IMG/VR virus record: IMGVR_UViG_3300028800_000107
Location: 1 to 58,034 of that record
Length of the DNA stretch: 58,034 bases
Origin: a virus
Direction: 5' to 3' (one strand)
The notes under the pieces were generated by a model that worked only from the letters and a program-made list of their open reading frames with translations, did no database searches and was not told where the DNA came from. Below, in pieces: positions 17,624 to 24,684 of this stretch. A program made the translations under genes and the position numbers. Position 1 is the first letter of the stretch, and each line of letters starts with the position of its first letter.

Positions 17624-18564
17624 GCCACAATAGCCCCGATAAAGGCAGTTCCAGGCATGTGGAAAGGATAGCCAAGCATTGCCTCAATGAGGAGCGCCGA
17701 TAGGACAATCAATTGCTCCCATGAAGCCAAGGCGAAAATCATCAAACCAATAATCAACGCAAGTCCTAGACCAACCGCACCTGTCTCAACCAGCAATTCT
17801 ATAGCGTCGTTATGAGCGTGTTGAACCAGCATATGGGGCAGGGAAGATTTGAACCCGGCTTGGAACGTGCCTATTCCACTCCCGTTAACCGTCACAACCC
17901 TCGTTGCATCGCGCCATGTAGCAAAACGTTCCTGAAGCGGAACAATATTTGTAAAGTCCCGATGCTGCGTCAAAAACAGCAGAGCCACCATACCGGCGAT
18001 CAGTAAGGACATTAGACGGCGATCCAGAAGACCGCCGATCAATGCCGTTGAGACTATAGCTGTTCTCGACTGAGAGAGTATCAGCGTCGGGACTAACCAT
18101 ACGAAGGGGTACCATGAGATTGAAACCATGCCTAGAATTGTTAATGCCGTGAACTCTCCTAACATATTCGGATTATCAAAGGTTCCGAATTGGGCATAGG
18201 TCATCAAGTCTGACCCTAGCCAGTGCCCGGTTACGAGAATGAACGAAATCACTAATCCCAATGCTGACGCGATGTAAAACCGCTCCAGGTTCCCAGTCTC
18301 AAACCCTATGACAAATACCGTAAGCCAGAGGCTTAACTTCAACAGCGCATCAATCGAATCAAGCGGGCTGATCGACCATGCGTAAGTCAGGCAGCACCAC
18401 CCGAAGAACACCGCTAAAGCCGTATGGACTAACGACCATCTAGGCTTCAGCCATAACAGCATGACGGGGCATAGACTAATCACACCCCACTTCGGAATAA
18501 CCGCCGCGTCTGCCAATCCCGGCCAATATGCAGCCGGAACGGCAAACGCGAACAGTTCTAACAT
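17539..18564 (-). CDS. O-antigen ligase/polymerase (Wzy_C/WaaL-like) membrane protein, frameshifted at its 3' end
   Basis: The frame encodes about 341 aa of a multi-spanning membrane protein with the family signatures SRTAIVSTALIGG (about residue 165) and the periplasmic-loop motif HAHNDAIELLVETGAVGLG (about residue 255). Known members join or polymerise O-antigen sugars at the inner membrane. ATG 18564 is chosen because it overlaps the upstream stop (TAATG); a GTG at 18579 is the alternative. The last 27 residues of this frame look non-native. With one base removed near 17620 the protein would be 379 aa. A phage copy could change the host surface after infection. Confidence 0.75.
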   Translation of the reverse strand: MLELFAFAVPAAYWPGLADAAVIPKWGVISLCPVMLLWLKPRWSLVHTALAVFFGWCCLTYAWSISPLDSIDALLKLSLWLTVFVIGFETGNLERFYIASALGLVISFILVTGHWLGSDLMTYAQFGTFDNPNMLGEFTALTILGMVSISWYPFVWLVPTLILSQSRTAIVSTALIGGLLDRRLMSLLIAGMVALLFLTQHRDFTNIVPLQERFATWRDATRVVTVNGSGIGTFQAGFKSSLPHMLVQHAHNDAIELLVETGAVGLGLALIIGLMIFALASWEQLIVLSALLIEAMLGYPFHMPGTAFIGAIVAGHAARNWYGIRYTDVISGVAFQRRATG

Positions 18565-19190
18565 TAGATGCGGAACCACGTAGCCAGAGCGGCATCATAG
18601 ATGAAACCAGCCACGCCACCAGCAGTCGCGGAGGTCGGAGCATTTGAAACCGTCTGACCCGCCGCACCGCTAATAGTCAACGTCGATACGGTTTGAGTAG
18701 ACGAAATGCGAACCTGCTGACCATCAATTGGCGTCGATGGCAACGTGAGCGTCAATGTTGAATAAGTCGTAGTGCCACCGATGATGTAGTAGCAGACCTG
18801 ATTGGCAATCGTCGCGGTTGAAGCGTTCGGGCTGAGAATGGCATACGAACCACCCGCAATCTGGCAGGTCGTCACCACCGCACTGGACGGGCTAGCACCG
18901 CCAGCCAAACCAGTATCAACCGGGAATTTCTCAGCACCCGTCAGCGACGGAGGACCAGCCGGAACAGTCTGAGCGCAAATCGATGAACCCGTGCCCTGAG
19001 TAGAGCCAGGAACCAGACCATACGGACCCTGCGTACTCGGCAAGCTCGTACCGCTAACCGTCGATGCGCAAAATGAAGCACCGCCAATGATCGGCAGCGT
19101 CGTCCACAAGCCAGCCGCATAGGCTACCGTGGTGTAAACGATGGCCGCTAGAAAACTACCGGCAATCAAACCCTTATAGGTTCGTGTCAT
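18564..19190 (-). CDS. Exported decoration-type protein (signal peptide)
   Basis: The 208-aa protein has a signal sequence (core GLIAGSFLAAIVYTTVAYA) and a low-complexity Gly/Ser/Thr/Ala mature part. The C-terminal module (LTLTLPSTPIDGQQVRIS, then VSTLTISGAAG and a final AALATWFRI) resembles that of 3895-4359 and of the fibre at 49740-52277. AAGGAG lies 7-8 nt before the ATG. Likely a surface or virion decoration protein. Confidence 0.65.
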   Translation of the reverse strand: MTRTYKGLIAGSFLAAIVYTTVAYAAGLWTTLPIIGGASFCASTVSGTSLPSTQGPYGLVPGSTQGTGSSICAQTVPAGPPSLTGAEKFPVDTGLAGGASPSSAVVTTCQIAGGSYAILSPNASTATIANQVCYYIIGGTTTYSTLTLTLPSTPIDGQQVRISSTQTVSTLTISGAAGQTVSNAPTSATAGGVAGFIYDAALATWFRI

Positions 19191-19265
19191 CTAAAGCTCC
19201 TTAAGGAAAATGCCGGGGACCGGCGATAGACGGATTTTTAATAAGGCGATCCGCCGCGCCGTTCG

Positions 19266-19703
19266 TTACTTTACCGAATGCTTTGCTAGAAAAACAGTCA
19301 ACGCCTTAACTCGGTCTTCGTCTGTAATGTTCACGTTAATGGGCTTATTTGGATCACCCCCCTCAACTGAAATAGCCGATAACTTGGGGTGCGTATAGGC
19401 CGCCGCGTCTCTCGCGCACTCTTGGGCCATTTGCCTAAGCCCTGCGGCTTTCTTGGCCTGCGCTAGTAGCAGTTTGAATTGTTCTTCCGGCTCAAGTTTG
19501 CCGCCGCCCATTTCAGCAACGGTTAAACCTTCAATGAGTTTTTCAGCGTCCAATGCGACCTGTTGAAAGTGCCGCATGTTCTCAAGCATCACCTCTAGAG
19601 GTGCCTTGCCTTGAGCAAGGGCTTGGCTGGCAATTTCCTGAGTGCGTTTTGTCAGAGCGCCCTTGCGTCTCCCAGCACCCTCTCGCTTGCCTCCACGGGC
19701 CAT
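19266..19703 (-). CDS. terS: Terminase small subunit (probable)
   Basis: The 145-aa protein starts with the basic Gly-rich MARGGKREGAGRRKGALTKR common in small terminases. It continues with a helical central region (PLEVMLENMRHFQQVALDAE) and RDAAAYTHPKLSAISVEG, the AA.Y.HP.L signature of this type. It would bind the packaging start site and load TerL. Unlike in most phages, terL is not next to it. Confidence 0.65.
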   Translation of the reverse strand: MARGGKREGAGRRKGALTKRTQEIASQALAQGKAPLEVMLENMRHFQQVALDAEKLIEGLTVAEMGGGKLEPEEQFKLLLAQAKKAAGLRQMAQECARDAAAYTHPKLSAISVEGGDPNKPINVNITDEDRVKALTVFLAKHSVK

Positions 19704-19751
19704 AATGATTGTCTTTGATTTATTTCAAGAATTAGTCCCGTTTCGGACCTA

Positions 19752-19767
19752 TGTTTCACGGGAAACA
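19752..19767. promoter_or_regulatory. parS-like palindrome
   Basis: TGTTTCACGGGAAACA differs by one base from the bacterial ParB-binding consensus TGTTTCACGTGAAACA, and it lies in the non-coding gap before terS. It also resembles the Noc-type half sites. It could recruit host ParB, or be an operator with similar symmetry. Confidence 0.5.
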
Positions 19768-19774
19768 CATCCTA

Positions 19775-19963
19775 CTATAACGGCAGTACACGCGCGCCAC
19801 AAATCTCAATCTGCCAGCCCGCATGGCAAATAGCGTCCCATTCATCTTTCGCAACAAAAACGGTTGTAATCGTACCGTGCCGTCTGCCAGTTTCAAGAAT
19901 GGAAAATGCGATCTCGTGAATCGCATCATATCTGCGTACCGCTTCGTATTCCGGTCGGTTCAT
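19775..19963 (-). CDS. Small hypothetical protein
   Basis: The 62-aa protein begins MNRPEYEAVRRYDAIHEI and ends with a strand-rich part (TITTVFVAKDEWDAICHAGW). It lies between the NusG-like gene and the parS-like site. An upstream in-frame ATG (19975) would add four residues. No family recognised. Confidence 0.5.
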   Translation of the reverse strand: MNRPEYEAVRRYDAIHEIAFSILETGRRHGTITTVFVAKDEWDAICHAGWQIEICGARVLPL

Positions 19964-20094
19964 GGTTCTGCCCAATAATCCAAACAGCCATCGCCCGACT
20001 AGGCTGGCTGCATACTGGTTTCAACCGAAACGGTCGTCTAGCCTCGCACCTACAGGTACGCCGACTATCCGAGTGCCAAAACCTTACTTGCTTT

Positions 20095-20610
20095 TCATGA
20101 CATTGCAAGCCCTGGGGGAGCGTTCTTAAGGCTGCTTTCCTCTATTTCAATCGGAACTTCCGATCCTAGAAGGTTCATCAAGATTTTTATCCGCTTGCGG
20201 GGAGAGGCTGATTGGACTTTCGCGATGATGCCCATGAACGGGCCATCCTGCACTTCCACATCGTCCCCAGGCCGGAACTTTGATTTCTTTTGGGTAAAGT
20301 CGAAGGCACCCGCTTTCTCAGCCATTCTTAGAACCTCTATTACTCGATTAGGGACCGGTGTAGGGCTTCCAGCGTTCTCAATGATATACTCTACCCCCCG
20401 ACAGTGTTTTATCGCACCGTAGGGGTCCGTATGGGCAAAGCGGGCGAACAAATAACGGGTGAACAATCCCTCAACCACTACCGCTACTTTCCTTCGGATA
20501 ACCACCGATCTGGTCTGGATCGGTAAAAACGTCTCATACCCTAGTTTGCTGATTTCATCCCGCGCCTCAAATTCCCTTCGCGGTCGTGTATAAACAGCGT
20601 GGAAATTCAT
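20095..20610 (-). CDS. NusG/RfaH-like transcription elongation factor
   Basis: The 171-aa protein has the NGN domain at the N-terminus (MNFHAVYTRPRREFEARDEI, then LPIQTRSVVIRR and EGLFTRYLFARF) and a KOW domain near residue 115 (PGDDVEVQDGPFMGIIAKV). These factors bind the RNA polymerase clamp and suppress pausing and termination. AGGAAA lies before the ATG. Its place just before terS suggests it drives the roughly 35-kb late transcript past internal hairpins. Confidence 0.85.
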   Translation of the reverse strand: MNFHAVYTRPRREFEARDEISKLGYETFLPIQTRSVVIRRKVAVVVEGLFTRYLFARFAHTDPYGAIKHCRGVEYIIENAGSPTPVPNRVIEVLRMAEKAGAFDFTQKKSKFRPGDDVEVQDGPFMGIIAKVQSASPRKRIKILMNLLGSEVPIEIEESSLKNAPPGLAMS

Positions 20611-20622
20611 GTAAATTTCCTA

Positions 20623-20853
20623 TTACTTTTGTATAGATTCGGCTGCAAAGCCGGAGACGCAGTAAGACGCTATAACTTTTGGAACTGGCCCCTGCATGTA
20701 TGTATCCCAAGCAAATACTGGCAGTTTTTCACCGATGCTCTTTTTGGCTGCTTCCATACATAGATTTTCTGACGGGTAATAGTTGATCGTCGGCCCCATG
20801 AAATACCCGCTCTGTGGGGAATAAATAGAAATCAGCAACATCCCAACTTCCAT
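20623..20853 (-). CDS. Small hypothetical protein
   Basis: The protein is about 76 aa, with a hydrophobic start (MEVGMLLISIYSPQSGYFMG) and two Cys. The ATG at 20853 sits 7-8 nt after AGGAGG; the ATG at 20859 is too close to that site. No family recognised. Confidence 0.5.
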   Translation of the reverse strand: MEVGMLLISIYSPQSGYFMGPTINYYPSENLCMEAAKKSIGEKLPVFAWDTYMQGPVPKVIASYCVSGFAAESIQK

Positions 20854-20855
20854 TT

Positions 20856-21104
20856 TCATTCCTCCTTGAGTGCTGCGTCGATCATTGCTCTGTAAACATC
20901 TTCATTCTGAACAGAGCTCGCATCTAAATAACTTGAAACCTGTCCGACATTGAGCATTGCAGGCGAAGGATTGCGCATTGCCCAAATAGCAGCCTTAGCG
21001 CGGACAATCATACCATATTGCTGATCCGCCGATAACGCATCGTATGGTATCATAACACCATGCGAACCATGTATTGCCCTCGCAACTTTCTCAACCATAG
21101 TCAT
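20856..21104 (-). CDS. Small hypothetical protein
   Basis: The 82-aa helical protein (MTMVEKVARAIHGSHGVMIP, then YRAMIDAALKEE) resembles short phage proteins of the MIDKVARAI...MI.AAL type. It overlaps the preceding gene by 4 nt (ATGA). Confidence 0.55.
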   Translation of the reverse strand: MTMVEKVARAIHGSHGVMIPYDALSADQQYGMIVRAKAAIWAMRNPSPAMLNVGQVSSYLDASSVQNEDVYRAMIDAALKEE

Positions 21105-21196
21105 TCAATCATCCTTGTAACCATTAAAATACCCATACAAAACCCTGTCGCTCCGGCCAATAATACAATAATTCCAAGGTATTGGACGAATGTCAT
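21101..21196 (-). CDS. 31-aa single-pass membrane peptide
   Basis: The peptide is almost wholly one transmembrane helix (FVQYLGIIVLLAGATGFCMG). It starts one base after the upstream stop and ends in an ATGA overlap. The packing supports expression; function unknown. Confidence 0.45.
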   Translation of the reverse strand: MTFVQYLGIIVLLAGATGFCMGILMVTRMIE

Positions 21197-21197
21197 A

Positions 21198-21470
21198 TTA
21201 TTTTTTCTGGGCATCGTTGGCATTTGCATCCGGCTTGGCTTCTTGAGCTTTACCTGCCGCTGCTTGCTGCTCCAGGACTTGCTGGCGAAGGTTATCGATT
21301 AGCTGTGAGGCATCACGATATGGCATCATCCCGATAGCACTCGCGATCTTGTTTACGTCCTGTGGGGATACCTTGAGTAGGTAAAACGGCGGGTCGATCA
21401 TCTTTGGCGCGTCTTGCGCAAAGGCAGGGAGGGCGAAAAGAACAGAAGTCGCGATAAGAAGTTTTTTCAT
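21198..21470 (-). CDS. Exported periplasmic small protein
   Basis: The 90-aa protein has a textbook signal peptide (MKKLLIATSVLFALPAFA, cut before QDAP). The mature part has one short helical domain (SPQDVNKIASAIGMMPYRDA) and a Gln/Ala/Lys-rich tail. It would act in the periplasm; role unknown. Confidence 0.6.
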   Translation of the reverse strand: MKKLLIATSVLFALPAFAQDAPKMIDPPFYLLKVSPQDVNKIASAIGMMPYRDASQLIDNLRQQVLEQQAAAGKAQEAKPDANANDAQKK

Positions 21471-21564
21471 TGGGTTCCTGTTTTCAGATTGTTTAGCATA
21501 ATCATCCGGTTAATGCTAATTCTCGGACGTTTTAGTTAGGTTGGTAACTTCATGGACCGGCCCA

Positions 21565-21693
21565 TTATTTACGAGAGGGGAACACTGGACGATCCAGCCA
21601 TCCACCTTTTCCATGGTAGCCAACTTCAAACCCGGCAAGTGCTGATAGTGAACTGCACAAAAGACAGACTAGAAAAACGTGCCAAAGAGACAT
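21565..21693 (-). CDS. Small exported or membrane protein
   Basis: The 42-aa protein starts at ATG 21693 with AAGGAAG 8 nt upstream; longer in-frame starts lack a site. The N-terminus is hydrophobic (LWHVFLVCLLCSSLSALA), followed by GFEVGYHGKGGWLDRP. Unknown function. Confidence 0.45.
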   Translation of the reverse strand: MSLWHVFLVCLLCSSLSALAGFEVGYHGKGGWLDRPVFPSRK

Positions 21694-21707
21694 GACATTC
21701 TTCCTTG

Positions 21708-21890
21708 TTATCGACCATTCGCATCGCGGACTAGCGTTGCTTTCCATCCTTTGTGCTTGAAGTAGCCGCGCAAGAAATCTGTTTTCTTTCCGATGCACCA
21801 TTTAAGGATTGGTGCAGCGTTCATGCACATGCCGAACTCGTTTATCTCAAGACCAGCGCAAAAGTGAGGCGCATCAACCCTGACCAGCAC
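21708..21890 (-). CDS. Small hypothetical protein (GTG start)
   Basis: The 60-aa frame starts at GTG with GGGAG 6-7 nt upstream. It contains three Cys and a basic C-terminus (KHKGWKATLVRDANGR). No family recognised. Confidence 0.4.
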   Translation of the reverse strand: MLVRVDAPHFCAGLEINEFGMCMNAAPILKWCIGKKTDFLRGYFKHKGWKATLVRDANGR

Positions 21891-21899
21891 GGTGGCTCC

Positions 21900-22034
21900 C
21901 TATTTGATGTCTGCTTTGGAGAACACAATACTGGCAATGCAAACGCCGACAATCCACGGGAACAGCGCAGGCCAAAACGTCCAAACTATCGCCAAGGCTC
22001 CGCCGAAGAAAACTGTCGCCGCTATAAATGCCAC
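21900..22034 (-). CDS. 44-aa two-helix membrane protein (GTG start)
   Basis: Two hydrophobic segments, FIAATVFFGGALAIVW and LFPWIVGVCIASIVF, are separated by a tight Pro-containing turn. AGGGAG precedes the GTG at good distance. Its size and topology could fit a small holin or an inner-membrane effector; nothing decides between them. Confidence 0.45.
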   Translation of the reverse strand: MAFIAATVFFGGALAIVWTFWPALFPWIVGVCIASIVFSKADIK

Positions 22035-22046
22035 TGCCGTTCTCCC

Positions 22047-22214
22047 TTATTTTTCACACTTTTTAAGGAACTCAACCGCTTGGTTGCGCGGCATTTCCTC
22101 AACGGTTTCCATTGCCTGAATATCTTTGTTGCCATGCAGGAACGAAAGGTCGTCTTTGTCGCCATACCATCCTGACCACTCGCCTTTAATCTTAAATCTA
22201 AATCGACGGCGCAT
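22047..22214 (-). CDS. Small hypothetical protein
   Basis: The 55-aa protein has a basic start (MRRRFRFKIKGEWSGWYGDK) and an amphipathic C-terminal helix (EEMPRNQAVEFLKKCEK). It ends just before the ribosome-binding site of the next gene. No family recognised. Confidence 0.5.
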   Translation of the reverse strand: MRRRFRFKIKGEWSGWYGDKDDLSFLHGNKDIQAMETVEEMPRNQAVEFLKKCEK

Positions 22215-22232
22215 GGTCAGCCTCCCTAGTTG

Positions 22233-22421
22233 TTAGCCTGCTATTTCGCCAATAAGCGCAAAGGCTAGTGCCGCCTCTATACGATCAACCATTTCATGAT
22301 ATGCCTTTTCGCAAGCCTTGGCCCTGTCCGGGTAACGAACATTTTGCGCGCTCATATAGTCTGACACCGCCGAAGCGATGGCATGGGCATGCTCGGTGGC
22401 TAGTGTTAGTGGCTTTGCCAT
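22233..22421 (-). CDS. Small helical protein
   Basis: The 62-aa protein (MAKPLTLATEHAHAIASAVS, ending EAALAFALIGEIAG) starts at ATG 22421 because GGGAG lies 9 nt upstream. A GTG at 22451 has no such site. Unknown function. Confidence 0.5.
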   Translation of the reverse strand: MAKPLTLATEHAHAIASAVSDYMSAQNVRYPDRAKACEKAYHEMVDRIEAALAFALIGEIAG

Positions 22422-22463
22422 GTCGTCGGCTCCCTTGTTAAAGTCAGTCACGATACGTAAACG

Positions 22464-22694
22464 TCACCGTTTACTGCGCGGCGGCGTGCCGTTGCAGACA
22501 ACATCAATCTCCGCGTCAGTCTCCCCGCGCCGTGAGGCTGGCGTAACCCCCCATACAATATCGATCACCTTCACAGCGGTTGTGTCCCCTGCGTTACCGA
22601 TTACAAGCTTGTCACCAATTCGCGGGACTGCTGACCAACGCCGCATTCCGAAATCTTTTCCGTTCAGTACGATATGTAGCAAAAGAGGCGGCAT
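22464..22694 (-). CDS. Small strand-rich protein
   Basis: The 76-aa protein contains IGDKLVIGNAGDTTAVKVID, which reads like a small SH3-type barrel. It has a basic tail (PPRSKR). No close family recognised. Confidence 0.45.
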   Translation of the reverse strand: MPPLLLHIVLNGKDFGMRRWSAVPRIGDKLVIGNAGDTTAVKVIDIVWGVTPASRRGETDAEIDVVCNGTPPRSKR

Positions 22695-22738
22695 AGGTTA
22701 TCTCTTGTTGCAGCAGAAAAGATCAAGCGCTTTTGGTT

Positions 22739-22966
22739 TCACTGTCGTTCCCGTATTCTGAGGCGCTTCAAAAACTCTGATTGTTTCTTTCGTTCCGGCA
22801 TAAATGCTGATGTTTGGAAGTGCCCGCACCATTCATCTAAACAAGTTTTTGGAAATCCTTGATGCGTTGGCGGATTGGCTCGACATTCCCCTTCGATGGC
22901 GTTTTGGTCATTAGAATTGTTGCTGCACTTGGACCAGTACCAGCAAATCTCGCAATTTCCTGACAC
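22739..22966 (-). CDS. Small Cys-rich (zinc-binding-like) protein
   Basis: The 75-aa protein starts at GTG with AAGGGAGG 8 nt upstream. Cys spacing CEICWYWSKC then GECRANPP and TCLDEWCGHF resembles the small Cys-rich phage proteins that often lie in early or middle operons. Metal binding is inferred. Confidence 0.55.
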   Translation of the reverse strand: MSGNCEICWYWSKCSNNSNDQNAIEGECRANPPTHQGFPKTCLDEWCGHFQTSAFMPERKKQSEFLKRLRIRERQ

Positions 22967-22984
22967 GCTTGGCCTCCCTTCCTG

Positions 22985-23251
22985 TTATGAGTTGAATGTG
23001 GTGAAAAGCCGATGCTGTCCGGCCTTGCTCCATGTGTTTGGCACTTCCATAATTTCCTTAAGCTCCACGAGCCGATCAACGCAGGCGAGCATATCCCAGG
23101 AATCTCCGGTGCAGCCGCCGATGATCTTCTCGCACGTTGCTGCGCCTGATTTTGCAATCAGCGCCTTAGCTTGATCGCGAATTTTCAAGAACATTACTTG
23201 CCCATCTTCCGTGAATACGTGGGGCCGCTGCACTGCATATTCGTAGGCCAT
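22985..23251 (-). CDS. Conserved-type small phage protein
   Basis: The 88-aa protein (MAYEYAVQRPHVFTEDGQVM, then GGCTGDSWDMLACVDRLVEL) has the composition of a widespread short phage protein of unknown role. ATG 23251 has AGGGAG 9 nt upstream; the GTG at 23260 overlaps that site and is rejected. Confidence 0.55.
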   Translation of the reverse strand: MAYEYAVQRPHVFTEDGQVMFLKIRDQAKALIAKSGAATCEKIIGGCTGDSWDMLACVDRLVELKEIMEVPNTWSKAGQHRLFTTFNS

Positions 23252-23263
23252 GTCCGGCACTCC

Positions 23264-23872
23264 CTAGTTTTGAACGATCTGTTTTGACAATCTGCCGGTC
23301 AAACCACCGCGCGGCCCGAGGCCGCCGCGACTAATTGCCCGCGCCGCTGTCGAGGCCGACCATCCTTTCATGTGCGGAGACGCCAATGCAGCCGCAGCGG
23401 TCGGATAGTCCGCGCGATTGCCCCACGCCTTCATGGCCGTGTGCTTGTCCGTTTTCTTTGTAGGCTTTCTTCCGCCAATGCCGCGCCTGCTACCGCCAGC
23501 GCGCGCCGTTCCGCGCCGTTCGTTTGCCCAATCCTCGGTAGCGCGCAACGTGGATTCGACGTGCGCCATGTCGTGCAAATCGGCGGCTTGATCTGGATCG
23601 AGAATGCGAACGCCAGCGCCGCGCTTGAACACGCCTTTGTACGGCGGTTCGGCTTTGTCGTCCTGTCCGATCAAAACCCACCGGAGGTCATCTTTGTTCG
23701 TCGCGAGGCATGAGAGCGAATACACGACGATAAAATTCCCCTTGCGCAGCGAATTGACCAATGCGTCGCGATCAGCGGCGTCGTAAATAATACTCGCGCC
23801 CGCAGCCTCAAGCGCGGCTGTCTGCTTGCCGAGGCCGTGCTGCCTCGTCTTGTTCCGAAATCCCCGAAGCAT
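23264..23872 (-). CDS. Serine-recombinase-like protein lacking the usual catalytic serine
   Basis: The 202-aa protein follows the resolvase plan: GKQTAALEAAGASIIY, then DALVNSLRKGNFIVVYSLSC and LATNKDDLRWVL, and a C-terminal HTH-like part (AAAALASPHMKGWSASTAAR). The N-terminal strand that normally holds the nucleophilic Ser reads GFRNKTRQHG, with Lys or Thr at its place, and the conserved Arg pair is altered. A stop codon lies in frame just upstream, so nothing is missing. It may bind DNA without cutting. It is the first gene after the divergent promoter. Confidence 0.55.
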   Translation of the reverse strand: MLRGFRNKTRQHGLGKQTAALEAAGASIIYDAADRDALVNSLRKGNFIVVYSLSCLATNKDDLRWVLIGQDDKAEPPYKGVFKRGAGVRILDPDQAADLHDMAHVESTLRATEDWANERRGTARAGGSRRGIGGRKPTKKTDKHTAMKAWGNRADYPTAAAALASPHMKGWSASTAARAISRGGLGPRGGLTGRLSKQIVQN

Positions 23873-23908
23873 GAATTGTTATAACTCCGCCGCAAATTCT
23901 GATAAATG

Positions 23909-23949
23909 CTATTACGAGTATTGACAAACAATGTCAAGCGTGTTTTATA
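23909..23949. promoter_or_regulatory. Divergent promoters sharing a TTGACA dyad operator
   Basis: Plus strand: TTGACA (23921-23926), 17-nt spacer, TTTATA (23944-23949). Minus strand: TTGACA (23937-23932), 17-nt spacer, TAATAG (23914-23909). The two -35 boxes form one dyad, TTGACA-N5-TGTCAA. A protein bound there would control both directions. Confidence 0.75.
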
Positions 23950-23955
23950 GGGATT

Positions 23956-24177
23956 ATGAACAAAGACACCAGCCACCTTTCAGCCCTCCGCACGCGCCTT
24001 TCCCATGAGCGGGACTATCTGGCGCGGGCCAAAACCCAGGGCGAACGCGACCTCCGCACGGTCTGGATTGCTCAAATCGAGCGCGAGATTGAAAAGGAAA
24101 CGGCGTTTATCGGCGTGACGGAAACCGAGCTCCCGGCCATGACGGATGATGAATTGCTCGCCGCCTTAACCTCTTAG
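23956..24177 (+). CDS. Small helical protein, first gene of a plus-strand early operon
   Basis: The 73-aa, highly charged coiled-coil protein has RTVWIAQIEREIEKETAFIG in its middle and the C-terminus MTDDELLAALTS, a short acidic end common in such phage proteins. It follows the promoter at 23921-23949. Function unknown. Confidence 0.65.
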   Translation: MNKDTSHLSALRTRLSHERDYLARAKTQGERDLRTVWIAQIEREIEKETAFIGVTETELPAMTDDELLAALTS

Positions 24178-24193
24178 AACAAGGGCCACCAGA

Positions 24194-24502
24194 ATGCCAG
24201 TGGATTTGCCGACTGATCCTTCGTCCTACATCGTGACTGCCTATCATCGATATGGCGGGATGATGCAGACCTCCCCTCTTACGGCAGAGGAGCAAAAATA
24301 TGACGACACATGCCGCGAGATTGATCGACTAGAGGGTCTCATCGGCGCAAAGTCCATGAGCCTTTTTACCGCAGCGGACTTTATGTGGTTCAATAATTTT
24401 GTAACCAAGATGCATTTTTTCCGAAAGCAGCCGCAACTTGATCGTCAACTTCTCGACCTTAAATCTCTACTAGCTTCGCTTGAAGCCCGCGAAGCCAGAT
24501 AG
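24194..24502 (+). CDS. Hypothetical helical protein
   Basis: The 102-aa protein has an N-terminal part with PSSYIVTAYHRYGGMMQTSP and a helical C-terminal half ending LKSLLASLEAREAR. It is preceded by AACAAGGGCC, a leader shared with the next genes. No family recognised. Confidence 0.55.
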   Translation: MPVDLPTDPSSYIVTAYHRYGGMMQTSPLTAEEQKYDDTCREIDRLEGLIGAKSMSLFTAADFMWFNNFVTKMHFFRKQPQLDRQLLDLKSLLASLEAREAR

Positions 24503-24516
24503 TAACAAGGGCCGCC

Positions 24517-24669
24517 GTGAAAACCGCTGATATGTTGAAGATCGTTAGAGTGCTGATTGCCGCTAAGCGGAAGGCGGTTAAGGGCGGCTGTGATCGGCGC
24601 TTGATCCGGGCGCTTGATATTGCCACCTATGAAGCCGGAATTGAACTCGGGCAATCTCTGAAAGACTAA
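24517..24669 (+). CDS. Small basic helical protein (GTG start)
   Basis: The 50-aa protein (VKTADMLKIVRVLIAAKRKA, ending ELGQSLKD) starts at GTG after the shared AACAAGGGCC leader. Unknown function. Confidence 0.5.
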   Translation: MKTADMLKIVRVLIAAKRKAVKGGCDRRLIRALDIATYEAGIELGQSLKD

Positions 24670-24684
24670 CAACAAGGGCCTGCC

